A stretch of 64,000 nucleotides of DNA from Bacteroidota bacterium (GTDB lineage: Bacteria; Bacteroidota; Bacteroidia; Flavobacteriales_D; Sanyastnellaceae), in NCBI GenBank assembly GCA_002746975.1, contig NVXE01000004.1, positions 127,989 through 191,988 of the forward strand, in the 5' to 3' direction. Shown in pieces: positions 44,390-53,082 of the stretch. The translations under genes were made by a program, and so were the position numbers. Positions within the stretch are counted from its first letter, which is position 1. Each line of letters opens with the position of its first letter. The notes beneath the pieces are model-generated. The model saw only the letters and a list, made by a program, of their open reading frames with translations. It made no database searches and was not told the DNA's origin.

Positions 44390-46144
44390 ATGGAAGGACA
44401 CTCACACCACAAAGAAAGCTTCGTTTCGAAGTATATTTTCACTCATGATCATAAGATGATCTCTAAGCAGTTTTTAATAACTGCAATTGTTATGGGGGTT
44501 ACTGGAGTAACGATGTCTGTTCTTTTTCGTTTGCAATTAGGATGGCCAGGAGAAAGTTTTGTAATTCTTGAAACATTTTTAGGAAAATGGGCTCCAGGAG
44601 GAGTTTTAGATAGAAATGCATATCTAGCCCTAGTAACAATTCACGGTACCATTATGGTTTTCTTTGTTTTGACTGCTGGATTATCAGGAACGTTTTCTAA
44701 TCTATTAATTCCCCTACAAATCGGAGCTAGGGATATGGCTTCGGGCTTCCTCAACATGCTTAGTTATTGGTTCTTCGCCATTTCTTGTGTAATAATGATA
44801 TTTTCATTGTTCGTAGAAGGTGGAGCTGCTTCTGCAGGATGGACAGTTTATCCTCCTTTGAGCGCACTTCCGCAAGCGATGCCAGGATCAGGTATGGGAA
44901 TGACTTTATGGCTCCTTTCTATGACACTATTTGTGGTGTCTTCTCTGTTAGGTTCATTAAACTATATCGTTACTATCATAAACCTTAGAACTAAGGGTTT
45001 GAGTATGACGAGACTTCCGCTTACTATATGGGCATTTTTAATTACCGCTATTGTAGGTGTATTATCATTCCCAGTATTAGTTTCAGCGGTAGTTCTATTA
45101 ATGATGGATAGAATGATGGGAACGGCGTTTTTCTTAAGCGACATCTTTATCGGAGGTGAAGCATTAGATGCAACGGGTGGTTCTCCAATATTATATCAAC
45201 ACTTATTTTGGTTCTTAGGTCACCCTGAAGTTTACATAGTTCTACTACCTGCTTTGGGAATAAGCTCTGAGGTTATATCTACGAATTCACGTAAACCTAT
45301 TTTCGGGTACAAAGCGATGATTGGATCAATGATGGCGATAGGCTTTCTTTCCTTTATCGTTTGGGCTCACCATATGTTTGTTACGGGAATGAATCCATTC
45401 CTAGGATCTGTTTTTGTATTTACTACACTATTGATTGCAATACCGTCGGCTGTAAAAGCATTTAACTATATAACTACTCTATGGAAAGGTAATATACGTT
45501 TCACACCTGCTATGCTATTCAGTATCGCTCTTGTTAGTACATTCCTTACAGGAGGTCTAACTGGAATTATTCTTGCGGATTCAGCATTAGATGTAACAGT
45601 ACATGATACATATTTTGTTGTAGGTCACTTTCATATTGTAATGGGACTATCAGCTATTTTCGGAATGTTTTCTGGAGTTTATCATTGGTTCTCGAAAATG
45701 TTCGGTAGGATGATGAACACAAAAATGGGTTATGCTCACTTTTGGATTACACTGGTTTGTGGATATGGAGTGTTCTTCCCTATGCACTTTGTAGGCCTAG
45801 CAGGTGCTCCGCGTCGTTATTACGACTCATCTCACTTTGATTTCTTAGATAAGGTTATGGATTTGCAGCCGATTATTTCCACTTTCGCCATTATCGGTTC
45901 ACTGGCTCAGTTGATATTCCTATTTAACTTCTTCTATAGTATTTTCAGAGGCCAAAAAGCAGTTCAAAATCCTTGGAAGGCAAATACTCTCGAGTGGACT
46001 ACACCAGTTGAACACATACATGGAAACTGGCCAGGTGCTCTTCCAGAGGTTCATCGTTGGGCTTACGATTATAGTAATCCAGCGCATGATGAAGACTTCG
46101 TCCTTCAGACTACACCTCTTAAGGATGGTGAAGTAGCGCACTAA
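44390..46144 (+). CDS. coxA: Cytochrome c oxidase subunit I
   Basis: A 584-residue catalytic subunit with about 12 helices plus extra N- and C-terminal extensions. The low-spin heme ligand region (TIHGTIMVFF), the CuB centre GHPEVYIVLLPALG with the cross-linked His-Tyr pair, WAHHMFVTGM, and HDTYFVVGHFHIVMG with the heme ligands are all present. It follows coxB by two bases and is the last gene before a strong terminator. No subunit III, IV or assembly gene is in the window, so these must be encoded elsewhere. Confidence 0.95.
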   Translation: MEGHSHHKESFVSKYIFTHDHKMISKQFLITAIVMGVTGVTMSVLFRLQLGWPGESFVILETFLGKWAPGGVLDRNAYLALVTIHGTIMVFFVLTAGLSGTFSNLLIPLQIGARDMASGFLNMLSYWFFAISCVIMIFSLFVEGGAASAGWTVYPPLSALPQAMPGSGMGMTLWLLSMTLFVVSSLLGSLNYIVTIINLRTKGLSMTRLPLTIWAFLITAIVGVLSFPVLVSAVVLLMMDRMMGTAFFLSDIFIGGEALDATGGSPILYQHLFWFLGHPEVYIVLLPALGISSEVISTNSRKPIFGYKAMIGSMMAIGFLSFIVWAHHMFVTGMNPFLGSVFVFTTLLIAIPSAVKAFNYITTLWKGNIRFTPAMLFSIALVSTFLTGGLTGIILADSALDVTVHDTYFVVGHFHIVMGLSAIFGMFSGVYHWFSKMFGRMMNTKMGYAHFWITLVCGYGVFFPMHFVGLAGAPRRYYDSSHFDFLDKVMDLQPIISTFAIIGSLAQLIFLFNFFYSIFRGQKAVQNPWKANTLEWTTPVEHIHGNWPGALPEVHRWAYDYSNPAHDEDFVLQTTPLKDGEVAH

Positions 46145-46166
46145 TTTTATTAAATAGTATAGTTAA

Positions 46167-46199
46167 AAACCCTTCGGATTATTCCGAGGGGTTTTTTCT
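46167..46199 (+). terminator. Rho-independent terminator of the act-cox operon
   Basis: A 12-bp stem (46167-46178 with 46183-46194, one G-U pair), a four-base loop and a T-run form a strong terminator 23 bases after coxA. A TTG that could extend ruvB upstream lies at its trailing edge. Confidence 0.92.
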
Positions 46200-46229
46200 T
46201 TGACTTTGCTTTTAGATTATCTTGCAGAC

Positions 46230-47261
46230 ATGGAGCCAAACGAAGGGTTTGATATTAGAGATGAAGAATCGCAAAAGACCGACAGCGATTACGAACGTGT
46301 GTTGAGGCCCTCGCAATTTGAGGATTTCACAGGGCAACGTGCTGCTATGGATAATCTTCAGATATTTGTTGCTGCGGCAAGAGGTAGAGGTGAGGCATTG
46401 GATCATGTTTTATTTCATGGCCCTCCAGGGCTTGGGAAGACAACATTAGCTAACATTGTCGCTAATGAAATGGGCGTAAATATTAGGACTACATCGGGTC
46501 CTGTTCTGGATAAACCTGGAGACTTGGCGGGGCTTCTTACTAGTTTAGAGGAGAATGACATTCTTTTTATAGACGAAATTCATAGATTAAGTGCAGTAGT
46601 AGAGGAGTATTTGTATAGTGCGATGGAGGATTATAGAATAGACCTCGTAATAGATACTGGACCTAACGCTCGAACAGTTCAAATAGATTTAAATCCGTTT
46701 ACTTTAATAGGTGCTACTACTCGGTCGGGACTGTTGACTTCGCCTTTGAGAGCAAGGTTTGGTATAAATCTTAGGCTACAATATTACGATACGAAGACTT
46801 TAACGGATATAGTAGAGAGGAGTGCTGGAATTTTACAGATAGAACATGAGTTAACGGCAGCACATGAGATTGCTTCTAGGAGTAGGGGGACGCCAAGAAT
46901 TGCGAATGCACTTTTGAGAAGAGTTAGGGATTTCGCTCAAATTAAGGGTGATGGAACGATAACATCTTCTCTTACTGATTATGCATTAGATGCGCTACAG
47001 GTTGATAAAAGGGGGCTTGATGAAATGGATAACCGAATTCTATCGGCTTTAATTGATAAATTTGGTGGTGGACCTGTTGGAATGACTACGCTTGCTACTG
47101 CTATCGGTGAGAACGCGGGCACTTTAGAGGAGGTTTATGAGCCATTTTTAATTCAGGAAGGACTCTTAGTACGAACCCCTAGAGGGAGACAAGCTACGAA
47201 AGCTGCATTCGAACATTTGGGAAGAACTCCGAGTGCGAGATCGGGAAGTTTGTTCGAGTAG
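46230..47261 (+). CDS. ruvB: Holliday junction branch migration ATPase RuvB
   Basis: A 343-residue AAA+ helicase subunit that works with RuvA and RuvC in recombination repair. The sequence shows [11 protein letters not shown], Walker [10 protein letters not shown], Walker [11 protein letters not shown], sensor 1 GATTRSG, the Arg finger region LRARFG and a C-terminal winged helix ([23 protein letters not shown]). A TTG at 46200 would add ten residues but belongs to the terminator tail, so the ATG at 46230 is taken. ruvB is 16 bases upstream of queG. Confidence 0.93.
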   Translation: MEPNEGFDIRDEESQKTDSDYERVLRPSQFEDFTGQRAAMDNLQIFVAAARGRGEALDHVLFHGPPGLGKTTLANIVANEMGVNIRTTSGPVLDKPGDLAGLLTSLEENDILFIDEIHRLSAVVEEYLYSAMEDYRIDLVIDTGPNARTVQIDLNPFTLIGATTRSGLLTSPLRARFGINLRLQYYDTKTLTDIVERSAGILQIEHELTAAHEIASRSRGTPRIANALLRRVRDFAQIKGDGTITSSLTDYALDALQVDKRGLDEMDNRILSALIDKFGGGPVGMTTLATAIGENAGTLEEVYEPFLIQEGLLVRTPRGRQATKAAFEHLGRTPSARSGSLFE

Positions 47262-47277
47262 AGGATGTAGAATCGAG

Positions 47278-48210
47278 ATGTTACGAGATGAACTACTGGC
47301 GAGCAAGAGGGCTGAATGGCTGAAGTTGAAAGCTTTGGAGTTAGGGTTTAGTTCTGTCGGAATTTCGGTTGCCCAGGAGCTTACTGATGAGGCTCCTAGA
47401 CTTGAAAAGTGGTTGAACGAGGGGATGCACGGAGAGATGAATTATATGGCGGGCCATTTTGACAAACGCCTTGACCCTAGAAAGCTTGTGCCCGGCACTA
47501 AGAGCGTAGTTAGTTTGCTTTTCAATTATCACAACCCAGATATGCCTGAAGAGGAGGGAACTCCTAGAATTTCTCAATATGCTTTAGGTAAAGATTATCA
47601 CTATGTGATAAAATGGAAATTGAAAGAGCTAATGAAACTTATGAGAGAGGAGTGGGGAGATGTAGAAGGGAGAGTTTTTGTTGATTCAGCGCCTGTTTTA
47701 GAAAGGGTTTGGGCTATGAAATCTGGATTAGGATGGGTGGGGAAGAATAGCTTACTTATATCGAAAAAAAAGGGAAGCTATTTCTTTTTGGCAGAAATGA
47801 TGCTTGACATAAAGCTGTCGACTGACGGTCCTGTATTAGATCACTGTGGTGACTGTACGAAATGTTTGGATGCGTGCCCTACAGGGGCAATTATAAAACC
47901 TTATGTAGTTGATGGTTCCAAATGCATTAGCTACTTCACCATTGAGCTAAAAGACGCAATACCTGAGCCTATGGCGGGAAAATTTGGAGATTGGATTTTC
48001 GGGTGTGATATATGCCAAGAGGTTTGTCCTTGGAATAGGCATTCTGAAAGGCATACTGAGCCAGAACTTTTGCCCAAGCCGGGCTTACTTCAAATGACGA
48101 AATCGGATTGGCTTGATTTATCAGAGGATGTATTTAATAACAACTTCAAAGACAGCCCTATAAAAAGAACGGGTTTTAAAGGTCTAAAGAGAAATATACA
48201 TTTTATATAA
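47278..48210 (+). CDS. queG: Epoxyqueuosine reductase
   Basis: A 310-residue cobalamin-dependent enzyme that makes queuosine from epoxyqueuosine in tRNA. The N-terminal domain has LEKWLNEGMHGEMNYM and the FVDSAPVLERVWAMKSGLGWVGKN region with the catalytic Asp. Two [4Fe-4S] clusters are signalled by CGDCTKCLDACPTGAI and CDICQEVCPWN, with a conserved Cys in KCISYFTIEL between them. The C-terminal HEAT-like extension of longer homologs is absent, as in many Bacteroidota versions. The ATG at 47278 fits the family; a longer frame would overlap ruvB. Confidence 0.93.
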   Translation: MLRDELLASKRAEWLKLKALELGFSSVGISVAQELTDEAPRLEKWLNEGMHGEMNYMAGHFDKRLDPRKLVPGTKSVVSLLFNYHNPDMPEEEGTPRISQYALGKDYHYVIKWKLKELMKLMREEWGDVEGRVFVDSAPVLERVWAMKSGLGWVGKNSLLISKKKGSYFFLAEMMLDIKLSTDGPVLDHCGDCTKCLDACPTGAIIKPYVVDGSKCISYFTIELKDAIPEPMAGKFGDWIFGCDICQEVCPWNRHSERHTEPELLPKPGLLQMTKSDWLDLSEDVFNNNFKDSPIKRTGFKGLKRNIHFI

Positions 48211-48236
48211 AAAAAGCCCTCACACTAGGAGGGCTT
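48209..48236 (-). terminator. Intrinsic terminator at the 3' end of the small ORF (minus strand)
   Basis: AAGCCCTC (48214-48221) pairs with GAGGGCTT (48229-48236) around a seven-base loop. The adjacent A-run (48209-48215) gives a seven-T tail on the minus strand. The plus side has only a short T-run, so it may serve queG weakly. The small ORF's stop codon sits partly in the loop. Confidence 0.8.
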
Positions 48237-48417
48237 GGTTTGAAAAAGTATTAAGAATGAGATCTCCATATACCTCTCCGTAACGGTTGAGGCACCAATC
48301 TTTTAGGCTTTGGATTTCAGATCTCTTGAGCCAACGTACGCTTTTTTTCAGTTCTTTAGCGAACAGAGTTCGATCAAAACTGACTTTAGAAAGTACGGAT
48401 TTACAAAATTCTAACAT
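48220..48417 (-). CDS. Small hypothetical protein of 65 residues
   Basis: The reading frame starts with ATG and encodes a charged, Leu- and Lys-rich, probably helical protein with one Trp-Leu-Lys motif (VRWLKRSE) and WCLNRYGEVYGDLIL near the C-terminus. I cannot name a family, although its composition looks like a real soluble protein rather than an antisense shadow. It does not overlap any other gene, and an intrinsic terminator on the same strand overlaps its last codons. Both points support a real gene. No convincing promoter box was found. Confidence 0.6.
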   Translation of the reverse strand: MLEFCKSVLSKVSFDRTLFAKELKKSVRWLKRSEIQSLKDWCLNRYGEVYGDLILNTFSNQALLV

Positions 48418-48528
48418 TGAATCTATAGGGCTTTTAGGTACCTTATTTCAACGTACAATTTCGTACAATATTATTATCTCAGATGTTAATCAATTAAAAG
48501 TTATCACAAAAAGCCTAAGTTAGTTTGA

Positions 48529-49137
48529 TTATGGCGTGAACTCATGAGCATCTTTAATGATGTAATTCATCTGATAAACGTCATCAGCGTTGAGTTTTAA
48601 TTCACCAGCGAAGGTGAGTCTTTCGTCAGTTGCGTACTCTCGTGGGCTATGTCCACCAAATTGTAAGTCCACCACAGTCTCTGGTCCAGCTCCTCCACAG
48701 AAAAAACAATTTGCAAACGGATATCTACTTAAAACATAGAAGTCTTCGTCAATATCAACGGGTATGATGTATCCAGTGATATACCACTTTTTACCTTCAA
48801 ACCCTTTAACATTAGGTCCAAATTTCGGTTTCCAATAATATGCATCAAGTTCCTCCACGTATACATCATTAAACTCTACATCGGAAAGGTCTTCCCAAGA
48901 CAATTTATTATACGTTACATCATCTACATAAGAGTTAGTTACATTGTGGGAGTATGAAACATCGTTATTAGCTTTTGACGCTGCGACAGTGCGTATTTGG
49001 TCTTTAATAGCTGCACCTTCAGGGGAAGGATGACACATGCTACTCCAATCGAGTGACATTACAGCGACTAAGGCCATAATGCCTACCATCCAACTTGAAC
49101 GCAGGACTTTGTTGCTACGATTATTGAAAGTATTCAT
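48529..49137 (-). CDS. DUF3299-family exported protein
   Basis: A 202-residue protein with an N-terminal membrane or signal segment (about 15-32). The C-terminal half has the DUF3299 features WYITGYIIPVDIDEDFYVLSRYP and CFFCGGAGPETVVDLQF. The CFFCGG motif could bind metal or be redox-active. The family is found next to FtsX-type permeases and ATPases, and here it overlaps the permease gene by four bases. In Vibrio cholerae a DUF3299 gene is, as I recall, part of a zinc-responsive zrg cluster with an ABC pair; a metal-linked role here is inference. Confidence 0.7.
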   Translation of the reverse strand: MNTFNNRSNKVLRSSWMVGIMALVAVMSLDWSSMCHPSPEGAAIKDQIRTVAASKANNDVSYSHNVTNSYVDDVTYNKLSWEDLSDVEFNDVYVEELDAYYWKPKFGPNVKGFEGKKWYITGYIIPVDIDEDFYVLSRYPFANCFFCGGAGPETVVDLQFGGHSPREYATDERLTFAGELKLNADDVYQMNYIIKDAHEFTP

Positions 49138-50330
49138 TCGTTTGAAAGTGTTTTAGAGATATCCATACGTAGGGTTTTGAATGCAGGAAGTGCTGCTGCC
49201 AGTAGTCCCACAAAGGTAGCACCTAAAGCTAAATATATTTCAGTTGGTAAAATTCCCAAATCCCCTAAGTCATATTGGAATTTGTCTTCAATAGCAGAGG
49301 CCAAAACAAATAAACCAACTCGACTAACAATAAGACCTAGAACTACCCCTCCTAAACTAAGAAGGCCACCTTCTAAAAGTAGTAGTTTGTATAAAGTTGC
49401 GGGTGTTCCACCCATAGTTCTCATAAGAGCTAATTCAAATCTGCGAGCTTGCATGTTATCAAAAACCGATATAAAGATGCTCGCAAAACTTAGAGCCATT
49501 ATTAACAGAGCAATTGCTCTAAGAGTAGCGGCACCTATACCAAACTGTTGATTTAATCTGTTTATCTCAATCGCAGGGAGTGCAACCTGCATATTAGTTT
49601 CTTTAAGTAGATTAGGTAAGGTAAGAATTGCCATAGGATTCCTTTTCTTCAATAGAACAGCGGTTATTTCTCTCGAAGCGTAGAGCTCTTCCTCAGAAAG
49701 TTCAGAGTTTTCATGCCCCGCATGAACACCCCAAATCGTTTCAATATTTGTAAGAATAAGTTTATCGATAACGGAATTACTTCGTTTAAAAACTCCTACA
49801 ACAGTGAAGGTTTTATCTTCATGAACGTCGGTGCCGTCAGTAAGTCCATGTGCACTAAAAAAGTGGTCTCCAACTTTTAATCCTGACTTATCGGCTACTG
49901 TTGCTCCAAGTGTTACTTCAAAAGCGTTTTCCCAGAGATTCCCTTTAGATAATTCAACGGAGTAATGATTAGGGTAACTTTCATTCGTTCCAACAATGCG
50001 ATATCCATGAAAATTATCGCCATAAGCAAGGGGAATACCAGACTCGATATATGGATTACGCATAATTTTATCAGCCGCCGCAAGTGAGATATTCCCTGTG
50101 GGAGCATCAATATGATACACGTTTGCAAGTATGAGTTGAAGAGGGCTTCCCTTCGCTCCTAATACCAAATCAATATCTTTTATATTTCTTTCAAACTGCT
50201 CTGTCATTTGACGTTCAGCTAACATCATAAGGCTGACCATTCCTACTCCGAATGCGAGTAAAATCGCACTAAGAGCTGTCTGTAGCGGTTTCGATACGAG
50301 GTTACGTCTAGCTATATAGGTAAGTCTCAT
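49134..50330 (-). CDS. FtsX-like (MacB/LolE type) ABC transporter permease
   Basis: A 398-residue inner-membrane protein with one N-terminal helix (about 15-38), a large periplasmic MacB_PCD-like domain (about 40-265), and a C-terminal FtsX domain with three helices (about 270-300, 320-345 and 360-385). The last helix ends near AALPAFKTLRMDISKTL, which resembles coupling-helix sequences in LolC/E and MacB. Such proteins move substrates mechanically through the periplasm rather than importing solutes. The start is two bases after the ATPase stop, and the DUF3299 gene overlaps the end, so all three are one operon. Confidence 0.85.
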   Translation of the reverse strand: MRLTYIARRNLVSKPLQTALSAILLAFGVGMVSLMMLAERQMTEQFERNIKDIDLVLGAKGSPLQLILANVYHIDAPTGNISLAAADKIMRNPYIESGIPLAYGDNFHGYRIVGTNESYPNHYSVELSKGNLWENAFEVTLGATVADKSGLKVGDHFFSAHGLTDGTDVHEDKTFTVVGVFKRSNSVIDKLILTNIETIWGVHAGHENSELSEEELYASREITAVLLKKRNPMAILTLPNLLKETNMQVALPAIEINRLNQQFGIGAATLRAIALLIMALSFASIFISVFDNMQARRFELALMRTMGGTPATLYKLLLLEGGLLSLGGVVLGLIVSRVGLFVLASAIEDKFQYDLGDLGILPTEIYLALGATFVGLLAAALPAFKTLRMDISKTLSNE

Positions 50331-50332
50331 AA

Positions 50333-51001
50333 TTAAACGTGGTTTAGGGATGAGGAGGTCGTAGTTAGTTCGACACGGTCGCTATATCTTGCTTTTAGAC
50401 GAGAGTCGTGGGTTACGATAATCAATGTCGCTCCGGCGTTAGCTGTTTCTTCTTCGAGCAGTTTTATTACCGATTCTGTACTAGTGTCGTCGAGCGCCGA
50501 ACTCGGCTCGTCCGCAAATACCACGGAGGGGTAATGAACGAGAGCTCGTGCAATTGACGCTCGTTGTTGTTCGCCCACACTTAAATCCTTGGGCCTTGAC
50601 TTAGATTTATGTCCTACTCCTAATCGATCTAGAAGTTCTAAAGTCCTTTTCTTTAGGTCTTTCGAGCTAATAGGTTTTTTCGATAATAGATTTGGTAGAG
50701 CTAGATTTTCCTCGACGGTTAAACTCTGGACGAAATAAGACTGTTGGAATACAATTCCAAGTTCTCGCCCTCTAAAATTGTCGAGCTCTCTATCACTCAT
50801 CCCTCCTAAATCCTTTCCTGAAACAATAATTGACCCTTTAGTAGGTCTAAGTAGTCCGCACATTAGGTGTAGGAGAGTGGTTTTTCCCGTTCCTGAATTC
50901 CCTAGTAGTAGTAGTTTACCACCATTGCGACATGAGAAAGTCGGGAATCTCAACTCGTGAACTCCATCGTATGAAAAAGATACATCACTAACATCAATCA
51001 T
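50333..51001 (-). CDS. ABC transporter ATPase (LolD/MacB type)
   Basis: A 222-residue ATPase with Walker A GNSGTGKTT (34-42), a Q-loop in GIVFQQSYFV, the signature LSVGEQQR, Walker B VVFADEPSSALD and the switch His in IIVTHDSR. The signature has V in place of the usual G in SGGEQ-type motifs. This subclass pairs with FtsX-type permeases. It starts the operon; a TACCTTAG box ends four bases before the ATG. Confidence 0.87.
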   Translation of the reverse strand: MIDVSDVSFSYDGVHELRFPTFSCRNGGKLLLLGNSGTGKTTLLHLMCGLLRPTKGSIIVSGKDLGGMSDRELDNFRGRELGIVFQQSYFVQSLTVEENLALPNLLSKKPISSKDLKKRTLELLDRLGVGHKSKSRPKDLSVGEQQRASIARALVHYPSVVFADEPSSALDDTSTESVIKLLEEETANAGATLIIVTHDSRLKARYSDRVELTTTSSSLNHV

Positions 51002-51005
51002 TTGT

Positions 51006-51013
51006 CTAAGGTA
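51006..51013 (-). promoter_or_regulatory. -7-like box (TACCTTAG) four bases before the ABC ATPase ATG
   Basis: On the minus strand TACCTTAG is followed by ACAA and the ATG at 51001. It matches TAnnTT-G with one deviation. It faces the promoter box of the next gene (51037-51044) across a 47-base divergent spacer. Confidence 0.35.
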
Positions 51014-51036
51014 AGGTTAAGGGAGAATGTTTGCAG

Positions 51037-51044
51037 TAGATTCG
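51037..51044 (+). promoter_or_regulatory. -7 box (TAGATTCG) four bases before the small membrane protein ATG
   Basis: TAGATTCG differs from TAnnTTTG at one base and is followed by CTGT and the ATG at 51049. It is divergent from the ABC operon box. Confidence 0.45.
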
Positions 51045-51048
51045 CTGT

Positions 51049-51429
51049 ATGAAGTTTTTAAGTCGTCTATCGAAGTATTTATTAGGAGTTCTTATCGGTT
51101 TGGGGTTAACATGGATTATGTTTTCCGAACGGGGATGTATGGACTGGTTGCCTTCAGAGAGGATACGTAAAGAAATTGCGAGAGGTGGAATTCAAGCTGA
51201 TACGGATGCACACTGCATTCTGAAATGTGGCGGTTTAACAGTTAGCGATCTTGCAGATCTAGCTAGATTGGGAGACGTCGATTATAAGAAAAGCGGTACT
51301 CGCGAAAAACCTAGACGATACTTTATTGAAGGAGATGGACTGGTTAAGTCAGCATTTTTCTTGATGACAGATACAGCTACAACGGTAACAAAAGTTGTTC
51401 TACAAGAAAATAAAAACTGTGATTGCTAA
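51049..51429 (+). CDS. Small membrane-anchored protein, DUF4258-like
   Basis: A 126-residue protein with one N-terminal hydrophobic helix (about 9-25, YLLGVLIGLGLTWIMF) and a soluble domain. The opening MKFLSRLSKYLLGVLIG, then ERGCMDWLPSERIRKEI, resembles a group of short Flavobacteriales proteins often annotated as DUF4258; I assign this with moderate confidence. Several Cys are present (residues about 30, 57, 61 and a C-terminal CDC). The function is unknown. Confidence 0.6.
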   Translation: MKFLSRLSKYLLGVLIGLGLTWIMFSERGCMDWLPSERIRKEIARGGIQADTDAHCILKCGGLTVSDLADLARLGDVDYKKSGTREKPRRYFIEGDGLVKSAFFLMTDTATTVTKVVLQENKNCDC

Positions 51430-51455
51430 TCAATCAGTAAATACGGGATTCTTTG

Positions 51456-53032
51456 TTACTCACCATAAACGATAAGTTTTCCATAAACTATATCGTCAGA
51501 CCCGATGATGTTAATGTGCACAGTATAAACGCCGTGAGGGAAACCGGTTGTATAAAAGGAAGAGTTATCACCTGAAGGAGTGGGGAATAATTCTCTTATT
51601 AACCTTCCAGAAGCGTCGTAAACTTTAAGACTTTCTATTTCGGCACCGTTCTTTAAATCCACATGAACTAATGAACCGGGTGTGGTGGGATTTGGAACGA
51701 ACCTAACCTCCTCTCCACCTGGAGTTACTGAAGGGTACTCGGGGTCATACATTAACTTATATACAAAAAACCTAGTGCAAAGGTATATTTCACCCTTATT
51801 ATCCTCCCCGAAAGCGAACTTCGTTTCTGTCCAAGGCTCAAATCCGTTCTCAACATCTAAAACTAAAGGAGAGCTAATCCATTCTCCGTCATTATTTGCT
51901 TTGAGAGTAAAAACTGAGTATCTCCAAAACCACAAGCATCCGACAATACGTAATAACCTTGTAGGGATGGGATATTTAAGCCTCTATAAACGACACCTCC
52001 TATTACCGAGCACAGACCGTTTTCATGAGGGAACTCGAATATGGGTAGTGTAGTAACTTCACCAGGATCACAGTCTATAATGGGTTCATAACAAGAGCTT
52101 CCCTCCATCAGTCTCCAACCGTAGTTAAGTCCACCCGCACTTCCGGCAGGTTCGAAATTCACCTCTTCCCAATCTACTTCTCCGACATCTCCGATATACA
52201 TATCTCCAGTCTCTCGATCGAAGCTCCATCTCCAAGGATTTCTTAGTCCGTATGCCCAAAGTTCATCTCTCGCAGCAAGATCATCTACGAAAGGATTGTC
52301 AGAAGGGATAGTATAAGGTTCAAATCCATGAACGTCTATCCTTAATATCTTACCCAACAGAGATTCAAGATTTTGAGCATTTCCTATAGGCCCGTGATCG
52401 TCTCCTCCTGACCCTCCTCCTGTAGCCCCAGATCCAGTTGATCCTCCATCTCCGGTACTGATATATAGATAGCCATCTGCGCCGAACAAAATTTGGCCGC
52501 CATTATGTCCTGCATCTGGTTGAACTAACTCTAATACCTCAGACCAAACACCAGTTTCCGCAGTTTTGTGATCAGAACTTGTGCCAAAACATAAAATCCG
52601 CTCGTCGATAAGCTCACCCGTTCCATCAGGACGATATCCGTTGTACATCACATAGAATAGACCGTTTTCTTCGAAATTGGGATCGAGTACTAGCCCATTC
52701 ATACCCTGTTCGCTCATCACTCCGAAATCTACAATGTCCATTCCCGTAGAACTTAAATCCAGAAACGGAGTTGATCTTAATCCAATGAATGGCTCCCAAA
52801 AATGAACTACCCCATCATGGCCTACTATCAATAACGCATTATCGTTAGGGTCGTGTGAAGCTGAAAGTACTTGAATGGGTTGTTCTACTTCGGCAATACG
52901 CTCTGCATTAATAATAGCGGGAGCGGAAGTTGTTTGGGCTAAGATAGAATTAATAGAAATAAGGATGATTCCACTAAAGGACACAAAAGTCATTAAACTC
53001 TTAACTAAATCTCTTGAGTTGAATTGTATCAT
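51456..53032 (-). pseudogene. Frameshifted secreted sugar-dehydrogenase-like protein with T9SS sorting domain
   Basis: Two overlapping reading frames form one gene. The first (53032 down to about 51923) has a signal peptide, then a six-bladed propeller of the PQQ-dependent glucose/sorbosone dehydrogenase type: VVHFWEPF, GLVLDPNFEENGLFYVMY, HNGGQILFGADGYLYISTGDGG, and WAYGLRNPWRWSFDRETGDMYIGDVGEVDWEE. It breaks after DACGFG. The second frame continues with RYSVFTLKANNDGEW, the end of the propeller, and a complete T9SS sorting domain (FVPNPTTPGSLVHVD to KLIVYGE). One missing base at about 51923 explains the break. The upstream ATG at 53071 is possible, but 53032 fits the signal peptide better. 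The frameshift may be real or a sequencing error. Confidence 0.82.
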
Positions 53033-53069
53033 ATTGAATCTAACTTGCGTGTACGATTTATTAACGAAC

Positions 53070-53077
53070 AAATGTAC
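53070..53077 (-). promoter_or_regulatory. -7 box (TACATTTG) of the dehydrogenase-like gene
   Basis: On the minus strand TACATTTG is an exact consensus match 37 bases before the ATG at 53032. It lies only six bases from the start of the divergent TonB receptor gene. Confidence 0.45.
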
Positions 53078-53082
53078 TACGC

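Noticed and set aside
46200..46229. TTG start that would extend RuvB by ten residues
   Set aside because: It lies at the tail of the act-cox terminator; the ATG at 46230 fits RuvB better.
51915..51930. Programmed -1 frameshifting at the dehydrogenase-like gene
   Set aside because: No XXXYYYZ slippery site is at the joint and I see no clear downstream stem-loop; a deletion or sequencing error is simpler.
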